From Guptibacillus hwajinpoensis (lineage in GTDB: Bacteria; Bacillota; Bacilli; Bacillales; Guptibacillaceae): 64,000 bases of DNA. Of the stretch, positions 35,456 to 44,094 are shown one piece after another. The position numbers were made by a program, and so were the translations under genes. Every line of letters begins with the position of its first letter. Within the stretch, counting starts at the first letter, position 1. The DNA lies in the NCBI RefSeq assembly GCF_001039475.1, contig NZ_LELK01000001.1, forward strand, positions 1,514,819-1,578,818. Reading direction: 5' to 3'. The notes beneath the pieces were generated by a model. That model saw only the letters and a program-made list of their open reading frames with translations, was not told the origin of the DNA and searched no databases.

Positions 35456-36241
35456 TTATACCTTCGGACTCATCTTAATTGCTCTCGTTGCAATAAAGGT
35501 TTTAATATACCGATCAAGAACTCTTGATCCACCGAAATCATCTTCATAGAAGCCCGATATCAAGAACCCCGCATCCAGTTGTCCTTTTATAAGCTCCTCC
35601 AACGTATGAGCATATTCAATCGTTTGATTCGCTTTCAAATGTGCTTCTATTTCTTTTTCACCCAAGGTATCTAACGTTGAGGAAGGCACAGCATGTTTCA
35701 CACTCAGTACCCCTTTTTGCTCCTCATTGTCATCAAAGATAAATAGAAGGGGATTCGTAGAACCAGATATCAGTACACCATTGTTCTTCAAAACTCGAGA
35801 CGCTTCTCTCCAAACCGGTGCAACATCTTTAACAAAAACATTCGAAACCGGATTAACAACGATATCGAAAACCTCATCATCAAAAACGTGGAGATCTGTC
35901 ATATCGCCTTGCACAGTATGGAGTTCTAATCCATCACGTTTCGCCACAAATTCATCTTGCTCTAACTGTTTCTTAGAAATGTCCATCACCGTCACATCTG
36001 CCCCTGCTGCTGCAAGAACAGGACCTTGTTGGCCTCCTCCTGAGGCGAGACAAAGCACCTTTACACCATCCAAGGATGATGGAAACCATTCCCTTGGCAC
36101 TGATTTCTCAGTCGTCACTGAAATGGACCAATTGCCCTTCTTGCTCTCCTCTATTATTTCTGTACTAACCGCTTGCGTGTACCTCGCACCTTCTTCAACC
36201 TTTCGATCCCATGCATTGCTGTTATGTAGCGTTGAGTCCAT
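35456..36241 (-). CDS. Class I SAM-dependent methyltransferase
   Basis: A 261-aa Methyltransf_11-type protein. SAM motif I is VLCLASGGGQQGPVLA (about residues 62-77), with VTVMDISKKQLE (acidic strand 2 end) and VFDIVVNPVSNVF following. The N-terminal AWDRKVEEGARYTQAVS block is typical of small-molecule methyltransferases in Bacillus. GAGGGGGG lies upstream of the ATG. Substrate unknown. It is distinct in sequence from the methyltransferase at 23 kb. Confidence 0.85.
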   Translation of the reverse strand: MDSTLHNSNAWDRKVEEGARYTQAVSTEIIEESKKGNWSISVTTEKSVPREWFPSSLDGVKVLCLASGGGQQGPVLAAAGADVTVMDISKKQLEQDEFVAKRDGLELHTVQGDMTDLHVFDDEVFDIVVNPVSNVFVKDVAPVWREASRVLKNNGVLISGSTNPLLFIFDDNEEQKGVLSVKHAVPSSTLDTLGEKEIEAHLKANQTIEYAHTLEELIKGQLDAGFLISGFYEDDFGGSRVLDRYIKTFIATRAIKMSPKV

Positions 36242-36324
36242 GATTTAACCCCCCTCTTCGATTAAAGAATACCATAAACTGGTTATAATCTGGAATCATC
36301 ACTATTTTTACTAATCAACTAGAA

Positions 36325-36352
36325 AAAGCAGCTGTCACATACCAGCTGCTTT
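36325..36352. terminator. Bidirectional terminator
   Basis: AAAGCAGCTG (36325-36334) and CAGCTGCTTT (36343-36352) form a perfect 10-bp stem with an 8-nt loop. On the minus strand it is followed by a T-run and ends the DHA2 transporter gene. Confidence 0.85.
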
Positions 36353-36361
36353 CCTCTTCAC

Positions 36362-37882
36362 TTAATTGGTAACCAATTTACCTGATTTTTGCTCTTTCAC
36401 TACACCTTGATCATCTGTTTTCCCTTCGAAACCTGCCCGTTTAATAAAGAACGATAGGAAAAGGGCAAGACCCGCGATAAACGTTGCAATAAAGAAGGCA
36501 TAGTTAATTCCTTCAAGCATCGCTTGCATAGCAACCTGCTCTTGCATGGTGGCTAGTGCTGCCGGATCCGTTTGGGTGCCTGCACTTGATGACATTAAGT
36601 CCGAAGCGACAGATTCCGTCCTATTGGACATAATCGTTACAAGTAACGCAGTTCCAATCGCACCAGCTACTTGGTTCAGCGTATTGTTCATGGCAGTACC
36701 GTGCGGATAGAATCGAGCAGGCAATTGATTTAACCCGTTCGTCGATACAGGCATCATAACCATCGAAATACCAAACATCCTTACAGCATGAAGAATCATG
36801 ATCGAATTGTACGTCGTATCCATCGATAGCGTACTAAATAGATAGGTTGTTACGACTGTAATTGATAGCCCAGTAATCGCAAGAATGCGCCCGCCAAACT
36901 TATCAAACAGGCGTCCTGTAATAGGAGACATAAATGCCATTACAAGTGCACCTGGAAGCATCATTAATCCTGCATCTATCGGTGAGATGCCTCTAATCGT
37001 TTGCACGTAGATTGGCAGAAGCAACATAGCTGAGAACATTGCCATGTTCAACACCATCGAAATTGATGAAGATAGAGCGAACATCGGATAGTTAAAGATT
37101 GTAAAATTGAGCATTGGGCGCTCTAGTTTAGACTGACGAACGATAAACGTTACGAGCGATACAAAGCCAATACCAATTGTTAAATAAACTTGTGGGCTAT
37201 CCCATCCTTTATTTCCTGCTGAACTAAATCCGAATAGGATCCCGCCAAAACCTGCGCTTGATAATAGTAAAGAAGTGAAATCAAGTCGAATATTCACTTT
37301 TTCCTTTCTATCTTTTAATAGGAAGAAGCCTAGTAAAAATACAGTGATGGCAATTGGCGTTACGAAATGGAATAGCATCCGCCAATCGTAGTTTTCAATA
37401 ATCCACCCTGATAAGGTAGGTCCTATTGCAGGTGCTGCCATAAGAATTAAACCAAAAACACCCATTGCCGCTCCCCTTTTCTCAATCGGAAAGCTAACAA
37501 GCATAACGTTCATTAAGAGCGGCATCATGATTGCTGACCCAGAAGCTTGCAGCATACGCCCACTTAAAAGAACTTGAAAAACATCTGCGACTCCAGCTAC
37601 AACTGTGCCTAAGGTAAATAACCCCATAGCCATTAGAAAAAGTCTTCTTACTGTATATTTTTCAATTAGGAAAGCTGTTGTTGGAATCAAAATTCCGTTC
37701 ACTAGCATAAATCCAGTTGTTAACCACTGGACCGTAGCCGTCTCGATTTTCAAGTCCGCCATTATGGAAGGTAACGCTATATTTAGTAATGTATTGTTTA
37801 GAAATGCAATGAAAGCACCAATGATTAGCACAGCTAGAATGCCATACTTTGGACGAGGCGTTTCAGTCATTGTTTTGCTCAT
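36362..37882 (-). CDS. DHA2-family (EmrB/QacA-type) MFS drug efflux transporter
   Basis: A 506-aa transporter with 14 predicted helices, typical of DHA2. Conserved segments include LLNIALPSIMADL in helix 1, GFMLVNGILIPTTAFL and the motif C-like GVFGLILMAAPAIGPTLSGWI in helix 5 (drug antiporter motif). It uses proton antiport to export lipophilic drugs in this family. The ATG at 37880-37882 has GGGGGA upstream; the longer frame adds six codons without a ribosome binding site. It is divergent from a TetR regulator that probably represses it. Confidence 0.9.
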   Translation of the reverse strand: MSKTMTETPRPKYGILAVLIIGAFIAFLNNTLLNIALPSIMADLKIETATVQWLTTGFMLVNGILIPTTAFLIEKYTVRRLFLMAMGLFTLGTVVAGVADVFQVLLSGRMLQASGSAIMMPLLMNVMLVSFPIEKRGAAMGVFGLILMAAPAIGPTLSGWIIENYDWRMLFHFVTPIAITVFLLGFFLLKDRKEKVNIRLDFTSLLLSSAGFGGILFGFSSAGNKGWDSPQVYLTIGIGFVSLVTFIVRQSKLERPMLNFTIFNYPMFALSSSISMVLNMAMFSAMLLLPIYVQTIRGISPIDAGLMMLPGALVMAFMSPITGRLFDKFGGRILAITGLSITVVTTYLFSTLSMDTTYNSIMILHAVRMFGISMVMMPVSTNGLNQLPARFYPHGTAMNNTLNQVAGAIGTALLVTIMSNRTESVASDLMSSSAGTQTDPAALATMQEQVAMQAMLEGINYAFFIATFIAGLALFLSFFIKRAGFEGKTDDQGVVKEQKSGKLVTN

Positions 37883-37940
37883 GGTAATTCCCCCATACAC
37901 CTTTAGTACAATAATTTATACTATCGTTTCAACTCTTCAC

Positions 37941-37969
37941 ATCATATACCATGAGTTCACTAATTGCAA
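37941..37969 (-). promoter_or_regulatory. Promoter of the DHA2 transporter gene
   Basis: The minus strand has TTGCAA (37964-37969), a 17-nt spacer and TATGAT (37941-37946). Confidence 0.65.
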
Positions 37970-37987
37970 TCAATAAAATTTCCCTAT

Positions 37988-38026
37988 TCTAAGGCATTTG
38001 TCTTAGAGTTAAAAGTAATGTATGAT
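37988..38026 (+). promoter_or_regulatory. TetR gene promoter with overlapping operator dyad
   Basis: TTGTCT (37998-38003), a 17-nt spacer and TATGAT (38021-38026) form the promoter. The dyad TCTAAG-8 nt-CTTAGA (37988-38007) covers the -35 and lies 18 bp from the -35 of the divergent transporter promoter. It is a candidate site for autoregulation and co-repression by the TetR protein. Confidence 0.6.
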
Positions 38027-38081
38027 CATTTTTATACAGGCAGTACAATTCATAAAAATAACTATTCTCAAAGGTGATACG

Positions 38082-38993
38082 ATGAATAATCGAAAACAAC
38101 ATGTTATACAAATGGCTCATCAGCTTTTCATAGAACGAGGATTTCAATCAACTTCGATTCAAGATATTCTAGAATATAGCAGCATTTCGAAAGGCACTTT
38201 CTACAATTACTTCTCTTCCAAAAATGAGCTGTTAATTGCACTTTTTAAATCACTGTATGAATCAATGGAATCAAGCAGAAATGAACTTCTCATTGGGCAA
38301 GATCCATCTAACCTAGACATCTTCGTCAAACAAATTGAATTCCAGATGAACACAAATAAAAAGAATAAGTTGATCACGTTATTTGAAGAAGTTTTCGTCT
38401 CTACGGATGAGGAATTGAAAAACTTTCTTAAAGCGGGACAAATGAGGATGTTAAATTGGGTATTTCATCGGTTCATTGAGTTATTCGGTGAGGAAAAGCG
38501 CCCATATTTACTTGACAGTTCAATCATGTTCCTTGGAATGCTTCATCACAATGTGAAGTATTATTCGATTGCTAATGGAGCAAGTGCAGACATCTACCCT
38601 GTTGTCCGATATACTGTCGATCGAATCGTGAATATCGTTAACGGAGCTTCGGAATCAGGCGATCAGTTAAACACCCCTGATCAAATGAATAGCTGGTTAC
38701 CTGATGCGACGAGATCCGAGCAAGACTTTCAAGATAAGCTTTACCAAACGATACAGACTCTTAAAGAAAAGCTTGTACCGAAACTAAATCATGCGAAATC
38801 TATCCAACTGTTAGACTTTGTACAAGATGAATTACTCCACTCCAAGAAGCCTCGGAAATTCTTAATTGAAAGTGTGCTACTTTCAATTCGCAATGATGAA
38901 ATGCTAGATCAGAAAGCAGTGGAAACACTTAGCGGGTTAGTGGAACGTTATTTTGAGCGTGTTGCCGAAGCTTGCGAGGAAAGTACGGATTAA
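38082..38993 (+). CDS. TetR-family transcriptional regulator of the divergent efflux gene
   Basis: A 303-aa regulator with an N-terminal TetR helix-turn-helix (about residues 5-50; STSIQDILEYSSISKGTFYNYFSSKNELL). The ligand-binding part is unusually long, about 250 residues. A Gln/Asn-rich patch around 200-215 separates the usual domain from a C-terminal helical extension. The ATG at 38082 has AAGGTGA upstream; the longer frame would start in the promoter. Efflux substrates are the probable inducers. Confidence 0.88.
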   Translation: MNNRKQHVIQMAHQLFIERGFQSTSIQDILEYSSISKGTFYNYFSSKNELLIALFKSLYESMESSRNELLIGQDPSNLDIFVKQIEFQMNTNKKNKLITLFEEVFVSTDEELKNFLKAGQMRMLNWVFHRFIELFGEEKRPYLLDSSIMFLGMLHHNVKYYSIANGASADIYPVVRYTVDRIVNIVNGASESGDQLNTPDQMNSWLPDATRSEQDFQDKLYQTIQTLKEKLVPKLNHAKSIQLLDFVQDELLHSKKPRKFLIESVLLSIRNDEMLDQKAVETLSGLVERYFERVAEACEESTD

Positions 38994-39015
38994 TAACAAA
39001 TGGAATTCACACTAA

Positions 39016-39054
39016 AAAAGAGCTTGGAGGCGAAGTGCCATTCCAAGCTCTTTT
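39016..39054 (+). terminator. Terminator of the TetR gene, overlapping a MITE end
   Basis: A 13-bp stem (39016-39028 and 39042-39054) ends in TTTT. Its right arm and the following bases (39046-39069) match the terminal repeat of the family A MITEs. Confidence 0.8.
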
Positions 39055-39069
39055 CTAAAAGACTGTTGC
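39046..39069. repeat. Solo terminal repeat of MITE family A
   Basis: These 24 bases match the family A terminal repeat at 42728 and 59657 at all but two positions. No second end is found within about 300 bp on either side. It looks like a relic, now forming the right arm of the TetR gene terminator. Confidence 0.65.
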
Positions 39070-39095
39070 TATTGCTTCCACATCAATTAGTTGTT

Positions 39096-39734
39096 TCAGA
39101 CACTCTCTGTTTGATGCAGTAACTTCTTCAATAATAGACTTGCTATAACTAGCGAGAGTGTGATGACAAGAAGAAGAACAGGAAGAGTATAGGTTAAAAA
39201 GACTGAAATTAAAGTCACAACTCCTACGATCAATATAAAAAGTAAGTTGACCCATTTTTCATTTAAGCCTTTATGTAAAGCATAAAGTGAAGCCAAAAAT
39301 GCAGCTGGTGCATAAAAGAGTAGATTAAGAAAGATGACTAGGAAATAATGAATTTGATAAAGAAAAGGAATCGTTTTATCTAAGTAGGATTTGCTCTCAG
39401 GACTAATAGAGAATGTAACTAGTAATCCAATAATAATTAGAACTGCTGTAATTAAATAGTGAACCAGCTTAGCAAAAAACTTTGCATAAATAAGCTCACT
39501 TCCATTAGCAAGTTTATCTTTCCAAATAATAAGTGCTTGTGCATTTGGCACTTTAGTAATTAGTACAGCGTTTTGCGCCGGCAAGATGTACAGAGATAGA
39601 AATAAGTAAATAGCCCAGTTGACTCCAATGTTTGATAAGTACGGAACTGTAATCATTAAAACAACAAATAATATCGTTAGTTTTAATAAACTAAATTTGA
39701 TCTTTTTCACTTCATTTTTTACTAGTTCAGACAA
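39096..39734 (-). CDS. Polytopic membrane protein, unknown
   Basis: A 212-aa protein with about six hydrophobic helices: around 15-35, 38-55, 85-108, 125-150, 160-182 and 183-205. It starts at TTG with GGAGG upstream. Such proteins often form the permease half of small ABC exporters, but no ATPase gene is adjacent. I do not recognise a specific family. It is followed by the relic MITE end and terminator of the convergent TetR gene. Confidence 0.65.
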   Translation of the reverse strand: MSELVKNEVKKIKFSLLKLTILFVVLMITVPYLSNIGVNWAIYLFLSLYILPAQNAVLITKVPNAQALIIWKDKLANGSELIYAKFFAKLVHYLITAVLIIIGLLVTFSISPESKSYLDKTIPFLYQIHYFLVIFLNLLFYAPAAFLASLYALHKGLNEKWVNLLFILIVGVVTLISVFLTYTLPVLLLVITLSLVIASLLLKKLLHQTESV

Positions 39735-39806
39735 CTGTTACCTCCAAAAGTGATTCTTTTATTGTTTATCGATTGACGTACAGTTTTTCCAATCCAAGTA
39801 AAAACT

Positions 39807-40460
39807 CTACTTCTTCCTACGACGATAAAGATCCAGCGTTTTGTACCCCTCTGATAACACCTCGATCATTTGCTTCGTTCGCTTATCTCGAGTGGCCTGT
39901 TGCTTAGCGGAGAAAATTTGCCTTGCCCAGTCTCGTTGATAGCCAGGAGTCAGATTACGGAAAAACTCTTGCTCTGTGAGATGGTCGGACAAGAGGTTTT
40001 CTACATCACGTACTTGATCTTCATAGTCCGATACACACTGACTCGCCGGGGCAGTTTTTGGTGCTTTCTTCTTTTCCTTTTTCATTCCAACCACTGTAAA
40101 AACATCATCCATGCTGACCATACGAGAAAATTTAATGTCGCTGTCTTTCACATAGCCATCTTCTCCAACCTTCAACGAGGGAAACATTTCATCTCGATGA
40201 ATGTAAGTTTCATATTTTGTATTGCCCTTTTTAGGATAAGCGAAGAACAAATACCCTTTTGGCTGAAGGACTTCATCATTCGCGATTACATGATTTAAAT
40301 TCTCAGCCATCTCCTCAATATTCTTCACAAATATAAAGATAGCATCGTGATCCCTAGATAATGAACTCAAGTATTCATGAAAGATCTCGTATTCTCCTGG
40401 GTTATGAAGAACTGCCATATTTTTATATTTTGATAACTTTAACTTATCAACAATCGACAT
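39807..40460 (-). CDS. YdeI/OmpD-associated family protein
   Basis: A 217-aa cytosolic protein. The C-terminal module (about residues 165-215; LTPGYQRDWARQIFSAKQQATRDKRTKQMIEVL) is the YdeI/OmpD-associated signature. The N-terminal half (about 1-130) resembles a small alpha/beta DUF3052-like domain, joined by a Lys-rich linker. Its role is unknown; Gram-negative relatives have been linked to peptide resistance. GGAGG precedes the ATG. It is monocistronic. Confidence 0.78.
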   Translation of the reverse strand: MSIVDKLKLSKYKNMAVLHNPGEYEIFHEYLSSLSRDHDAIFIFVKNIEEMAENLNHVIANDEVLQPKGYLFFAYPKKGNTKYETYIHRDEMFPSLKVGEDGYVKDSDIKFSRMVSMDDVFTVVGMKKEKKKAPKTAPASQCVSDYEDQVRDVENLLSDHLTEQEFFRNLTPGYQRDWARQIFSAKQQATRDKRTKQMIEVLSEGYKTLDLYRRRKK

Positions 40461-40684
40461 CTAATGTAACGCCTCCTGAACAAATGTATGTTAGTTCTCA
40501 AATTCAAAATCATTCATCTTCAATACTAATTAACGCTACACCGACCTCAACCTCTTTTATAACGCCATTTTCAATACAGCTGTCAGCAAAATCCTTTACA
40601 CTCTATTTTAAGCCAAATCAATCAATAACAAAACAGCTTCTACTATTGAACATAAACCTTATATTATAACGCTAATTCCTTAAC

Positions 40685-40713
40685 TTGTTGATTGGGAAAC
40701 CAATGTATATAAT
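40685..40713 (+). promoter_or_regulatory. Candidate promoter of the subtilisin gene with spacer dyad
   Basis: TTGTTG (40685-40690), a 17-nt spacer and TATAAT (40708-40713). The spacer contains the dyad ATTGG-GAAA-CCAAT (40691-40704), a possible regulator site. A leader of about 175 nt would separate it from the start codon. The rest of the 434-bp gap, including the GC-rich GGGCCCGGG near 40820, shows no gene. Confidence 0.5.
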
Positions 40714-40894
40714 ACCTTTTTAACCTCTATTAATCTCTATCTATTTCCCAATATTATAAACTTCTGGTTCGTGTTACCATGAAAATAGTAATAGTCGAAC
40801 TTTTCTGACACATACATTCGGGCCCGGGACCTGAGCACCACGAGTACATAGTTTGATTGTTATCCGTTATAAAATCATGATTGGAGGAAAAGAA

Positions 40895-42034
40895 ATGAAA
40901 GTTACATTAAGAAAATTAAGTATTATTTTCAGCATGGTCCTTGTTCTATCCTTATTGGTTGGTTTCTCTTCACCTTCTGCATCTGCTGCACCGGCGGACA
41001 AAGGACCAAAGAACTTCCTCGTTGGTTTTAAAACAAATATTAATCAAGCTCAAATTAACAACATACAGAAACTAGGTGGACAGGTTAAGCATCAGTTTAA
41101 ATTTATGGATACGATGCTTATTTCATTGCCTGAACCAGCGGCTAAGGCACTAAAGAAAAACCCTAATGTGTCATATGTAGAAGAAGATCAAGTGGCACAT
41201 GCAATTGGACAAACAACACCTTGGGGTATTCCTCATATCAAAGCAGATCAAGTTCAAGCGACTGGAAACACTGGCTCTGGTGTTAAAGTTGCAGTTCTAG
41301 ATACAGGAATCGACGCTAGCCACGAAGACCTTAACGTGAGCGGCGGTGCGAGCTTCGTTTCTGGTGAACCAGACGCAACGACAGACGGTAATGGCCATGG
41401 TACACACGTTGCTGGTACAGTTGCTGGACTGAACAATAGTGTTGGCGTCCTTGGTGTTGCACATTCTGCTAGTTTATATGCTGTAAAAGTACTAGATAGC
41501 TCAGGTAGCGGAACTTACAGCGGCATTATTCAAGGAATTGAGTGGGCAGTTGATAACAACATGGATGTGATTAACATGAGTTTGGGTGGTAGCTCTGGTT
41601 CAACTGCACTTAAAAATGCGACAGACAATGCCTACAACTCAGGTGTATTAGTTGTTGCGGCAGCAGGAAACGAAGGAACGTTCTTCGGATTCAATACAAT
41701 CGGCTATCCTGCAAAATACGACTCTGCAATGGCAGTCGGTGCAGTAGATTCCAATAACAAACGCGCATCGTTCTCAAGTGTAGGATCAGAGCTTGAGGTA
41801 ATGGCGCCAGGTGTTAACATTTCAAGCTCCGTTCCGGGTAATGGCTACGACAGCTACAATGGTACGTCTATGGCTTCTCCTCACGTAGCTGGAGCAGCAG
41901 CGCTAGTCATGGCAGCCAATCCGGGACTATCAAACGCAGATGTTCGTCAAAAGCTTAATGATACAGCCATACCTCTAGGAAGTTCTTTCTATTATGGTAA
42001 CGGCGTAATCGATGTATACGAAGCAACAAGGTAA
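40895..42034 (+). CDS. aprE: Secreted subtilisin (AprE-type alkaline serine protease)
   Basis: A 379-aa pre-pro-enzyme. The ATG at 40895 has TTGGAGG upstream and begins a signal peptide (about 1-31, ending SASA). An I9 propeptide (about 38-102; KNFLVGFK to VSYVEEDQ) acts as intramolecular chaperone and inhibitor. The mature enzyme of about 276 aa shows Asp136 (VLDTG), His168 (NGHGTH), Ser325 (NGTSMASPH) and oxyanion Asn in AAAGNEG. The compact size and lack of extra domains match industrial-type subtilisins. It is released to the medium as a nutritional protease. It is monocistronic. Confidence 0.95.
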   Translation: MKVTLRKLSIIFSMVLVLSLLVGFSSPSASAAPADKGPKNFLVGFKTNINQAQINNIQKLGGQVKHQFKFMDTMLISLPEPAAKALKKNPNVSYVEEDQVAHAIGQTTPWGIPHIKADQVQATGNTGSGVKVAVLDTGIDASHEDLNVSGGASFVSGEPDATTDGNGHGTHVAGTVAGLNNSVGVLGVAHSASLYAVKVLDSSGSGTYSGIIQGIEWAVDNNMDVINMSLGGSSGSTALKNATDNAYNSGVLVVAAAGNEGTFFGFNTIGYPAKYDSAMAVGAVDSNNKRASFSSVGSELEVMAPGVNISSSVPGNGYDSYNGTSMASPHVAGAAALVMAANPGLSNADVRQKLNDTAIPLGSSFYYGNGVIDVYEATR

Positions 42035-42045
42035 TAGAGTAGTAG

Positions 42046-42084
42046 AAAAGCATGGGTCAACATTTATTATGATCCATGCTTTTT
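42046..42084 (+). terminator. Rho-independent terminator
   Basis: AAAAGCATGG(G)TCA and TGATCCATGCTTTT pair around a short AT-rich loop, then a T-run follows. It ends the subtilisin gene. Confidence 0.88.
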
Positions 42085-42119
42085 TATACTTACTTGTATA
42101 ATTATCCATTAAAGAGCTA

Positions 42120-42596
42120 TTAGTTTAATACAATCTCCATTTTTCTACTTTTTGTAGTCATCCCAATTGATTTATAGAATTCAATAGCAAACGTATTTTT
42201 CTCAGATACACCTAATTCAATACTATCAAATCTGAGGTTCCTGCCTAAATCAAAAACGTATTTCGTTAGTTTCTTTCCTATTCCCTTCGTTCGATACTTT
42301 TCACTAACGGATAAACTGTTTATTACTAATACTTTCCTCGCTTTGACAAATGAGTTTTCAGTTGATTTCTCCTCCTTGGTCACTATAACGCCAACCAATT
42401 CATCACTTACTGCGGCAACAAAAATGTGCTGTTTAACATCACTCAACTGGCTTTCAAAGAACTCTTGCTCAACTGGAGTCAAATTCTCTTTGTACAAATC
42501 TGGTCTTATATCAACGTGGAGGTCATGAACTTGCCTAAATAAAGGCAACAATGATTCATAATCGTTTTGCTCAGCTCTTCGAATAGATATATTCAT
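42120..42596 (-). CDS. GNAT-family N-acetyltransferase
   Basis: A 158-aa GNAT protein. The acetyl-CoA-binding motif A is VSEKYRTKGIGKKLTKY (about residues 96-112, R/Q-x-x-G-x-G/A), followed by a beta-strand and IELGVSEKNTFAIEFYKSIGM typical of the C-terminal part. The acceptor is unknown. GAGG lies before the ATG. It sits at the start of an AT-rich group of small genes. Confidence 0.85.
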   Translation of the reverse strand: MNISIRRAEQNDYESLLPLFRQVHDLHVDIRPDLYKENLTPVEQEFFESQLSDVKQHIFVAAVSDELVGVIVTKEEKSTENSFVKARKVLVINSLSVSEKYRTKGIGKKLTKYVFDLGRNLRFDSIELGVSEKNTFAIEFYKSIGMTTKSRKMEIVLN

Positions 42597-42727
42597 ATAT
42601 TTCTACCTCGCAATTAGTTTAATTTTTAATCGATCACGTTTCACACTGTGCAGAAGTAATTTGTTAAGCCATTCTTCCTTTCTTGAAAACTGGTAGCTCA
42701 ATTACCCTGTTTGGTCTCAATTAATTA

Positions 42728-42925
42728 GGCTCTTTTCTAAAAGATTGTTGCTTTTAGAAGTATTCGTATTCTTTGTTGCTATACGGGTTAATTTCCGCTC
42801 CAGGATGCTCGCTTTCCGCGGGGCGGGCGGTGAGCCTCCTCGTCGCTAACGCTCCTGTGGGACCTGTCCCGCTAGTCCCGCAGGAGTCGAGCATCCTTCC
42901 GCTCCAATTAGCGAAGAAAAGAGCC
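42728..42925. mobile_element. MITE-like element, family A, with intact 8-bp target duplication
   Basis: A 198-bp non-coding element starting GGCTCTTTTCTAAAAGATTG and ending GAAAAGAGCC. It is flanked by exact 8-bp direct repeats ATTAATTA (42720-42727 and 42926-42933). The GC-rich core (42802-42896) is enclosed by 9-bp direct repeats TTCCGCTCC (42793-42801 and 42897-42905), and its ends GGATGCTCG/CGAGCATCC can pair. The right terminal repeat is shortened. The right copy of the target duplication contains the stop codon of the neighbouring 63-aa gene. No protein is encoded, so mobilisation would need a transposase elsewhere. Confidence 0.85.
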
Positions 42926-42930
42926 ATTAA

Positions 42931-43122
42931 TTAAAAGATAAATAAAATCAGTGCAATGATGTACATTAGAATATAGGCAACAGAACCTATCCTCCCGAAG
43001 GTTACAAAACAGCCCTTGTCTTCTCTTAAGACAATTAAATAGATGATACTCAGAACAACCATTAATATATACAAAGGCGAGACTGTAAGTAATGCAAATT
43101 CATTAGCCATATGTTCATTCAT
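42931..43122 (-). CDS. Small membrane protein next to a SUKH gene
   Basis: A 63-aa protein with two hydrophobic helices (about residues 11-29 and 45-63) separated by a short charged loop. The start overlaps the end of the SUKH gene, so translation is coupled. Its stop codon lies inside the target duplication of the MITE at 42728-42925, and the hydrophobic helix ends abruptly at the stop. Family not recognised. Confidence 0.6.
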   Translation of the reverse strand: MNEHMANEFALLTVSPLYILMVVLSIIYLIVLREDKGCFVTFGRIGSVAYILMYIIALILFIF

Positions 43123-43540
43123 CCTCTTCTACTTCTTCAGAGTACGAAATAACAAATTCTCTTAGGCTTGAAGCTATTTCTTCAAATCTTCCTGTTTCGT
43201 GGTACCAAATAAATATTTTGTTATCATACTCTCCACTAACATGCCTAAAGCATAACTTGTCCCCTGTTCCATCTTCGCCAATAAATATGAGCTCTGCTGG
43301 AATATCTTCATCTCTTAGCTCTATGTTTTGTCTTACTATGTCATCCCATGTTTTCTTTCTATTTTTAGCGTCTATTATTGGGAACAAAGTCCATTCACCA
43401 ACTTGAGCACAATTAGTCAGTTTAAAAAGTTCTTTGTACTGAGTTGGAAAGGTTACGCCTAATTTCTCTTCAGTTAAATGAATATCTAAGTCGGTAACTC
43501 CTAGTTTATTTGATTCAATTAAGTCAATGATGTCTCTCAT
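43115..43540 (-). CDS. SMI1/KNR4 (SUKH) domain protein
   Basis: A 141-aa acidic protein with the SUKH pattern: LGVTFPTQYKELFKLTN at the N-terminus, then a GEWTLFPI strand and an LIFIGEDGTGDKLCF strand pair ending in a DNKIFIWYHET segment. Many SUKH proteins are immunity proteins against contact-dependent or polymorphic toxins; others are housekeeping. The ATG at 43538-43540 with AGGGA upstream is preferred to the TTG three codons earlier. No toxin gene is next to it, so the immunity role is only inferred. Confidence 0.82.
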   Translation of the reverse strand: MRDIIDLIESNKLGVTDLDIHLTEEKLGVTFPTQYKELFKLTNCAQVGEWTLFPIIDAKNRKKTWDDIVRQNIELRDEDIPAELIFIGEDGTGDKLCFRHVSGEYDNKIFIWYHETGRFEEIASSLREFVISYSEEVEEDE

Positions 43541-43574
43541 TATATGCAACGTCCCTTCTACTTAGCTTAACTAG

Positions 43575-44030
43575 TTAAATAGAATACTTAAATATGAGTT
43601 CACCGTTAGGGTCTCTTTCATTTATGTACTCAAATCCCATGCTCTTATATAGATTAAAAGCGATTCTATTCTCCTCAACGATACTTAAATAAATATCGGT
43701 TACTTCAAATTTTCTTGAAACAATTCCAATTAGTTTCTTCATTGCAATTCTCCCATAGCCTTTTCCTTGATAATTTTCATCAATGATGATTCGATCTATC
43801 CAAGTATCTTTATTAGGGCCAAAAGAACCGTACATCGCAAACCCAATCATTTCCTCATTATGATAGATAGCTACTGGGTGCCATCCTTTATAAGTAGTTG
43901 CTTCTTCTAAACATTCATCTACTGTTTCAATAAATTCTTCTTGTCCAGATTTTAATGCTATCTTTCTTGCTGCTGATTCATTAGAAGTAGTAATGTTTCT
44001 AAAATAAACATCCCTCACGCTAAAATACAT
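43575..44030 (-). CDS. GNAT acetyltransferase, spermidine acetyltransferase-like (BltD/PaiA-type)
   Basis: A 151-aa GNAT protein. IDENYQGKGYGRIAMKKLI (about residues 87-105) binds acetyl-CoA, and IVEENRIAFNLYKSMGFEY is the C-terminal GNAT signature. The order resembles B. subtilis BltD, a polyamine acetyltransferase. The start is uncertain: AAAGG abuts the ATG, and a GTG four codons in is possible. The substrate is inferred from resemblance only. Confidence 0.78.
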   Translation of the reverse strand: MYFSVRDVYFRNITTSNESAARKIALKSGQEEFIETVDECLEEATTYKGWHPVAIYHNEEMIGFAMYGSFGPNKDTWIDRIIIDENYQGKGYGRIAMKKLIGIVSRKFEVTDIYLSIVEENRIAFNLYKSMGFEYINERDPNGELIFKYSI

Positions 44031-44094
44031 CCTTTCAGTGGATTAATGATTAATTAGATATTAACCTTTAGTTGTGGTTTATCCTTTTAATGTT

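Noticed and set aside
40361-40669. 102-aa plus-strand frame upstream of the subtilisin gene
   Set aside because: It overlaps the YdeI-like gene on the other strand, has no ribosome binding site and shows low-complexity composition.
40818-40850. GC-rich GGGCCCGGG block before the subtilisin gene as a foreign junction
   Set aside because: The block is too short to interpret, and there are no flanking repeats or matching copies in the window.
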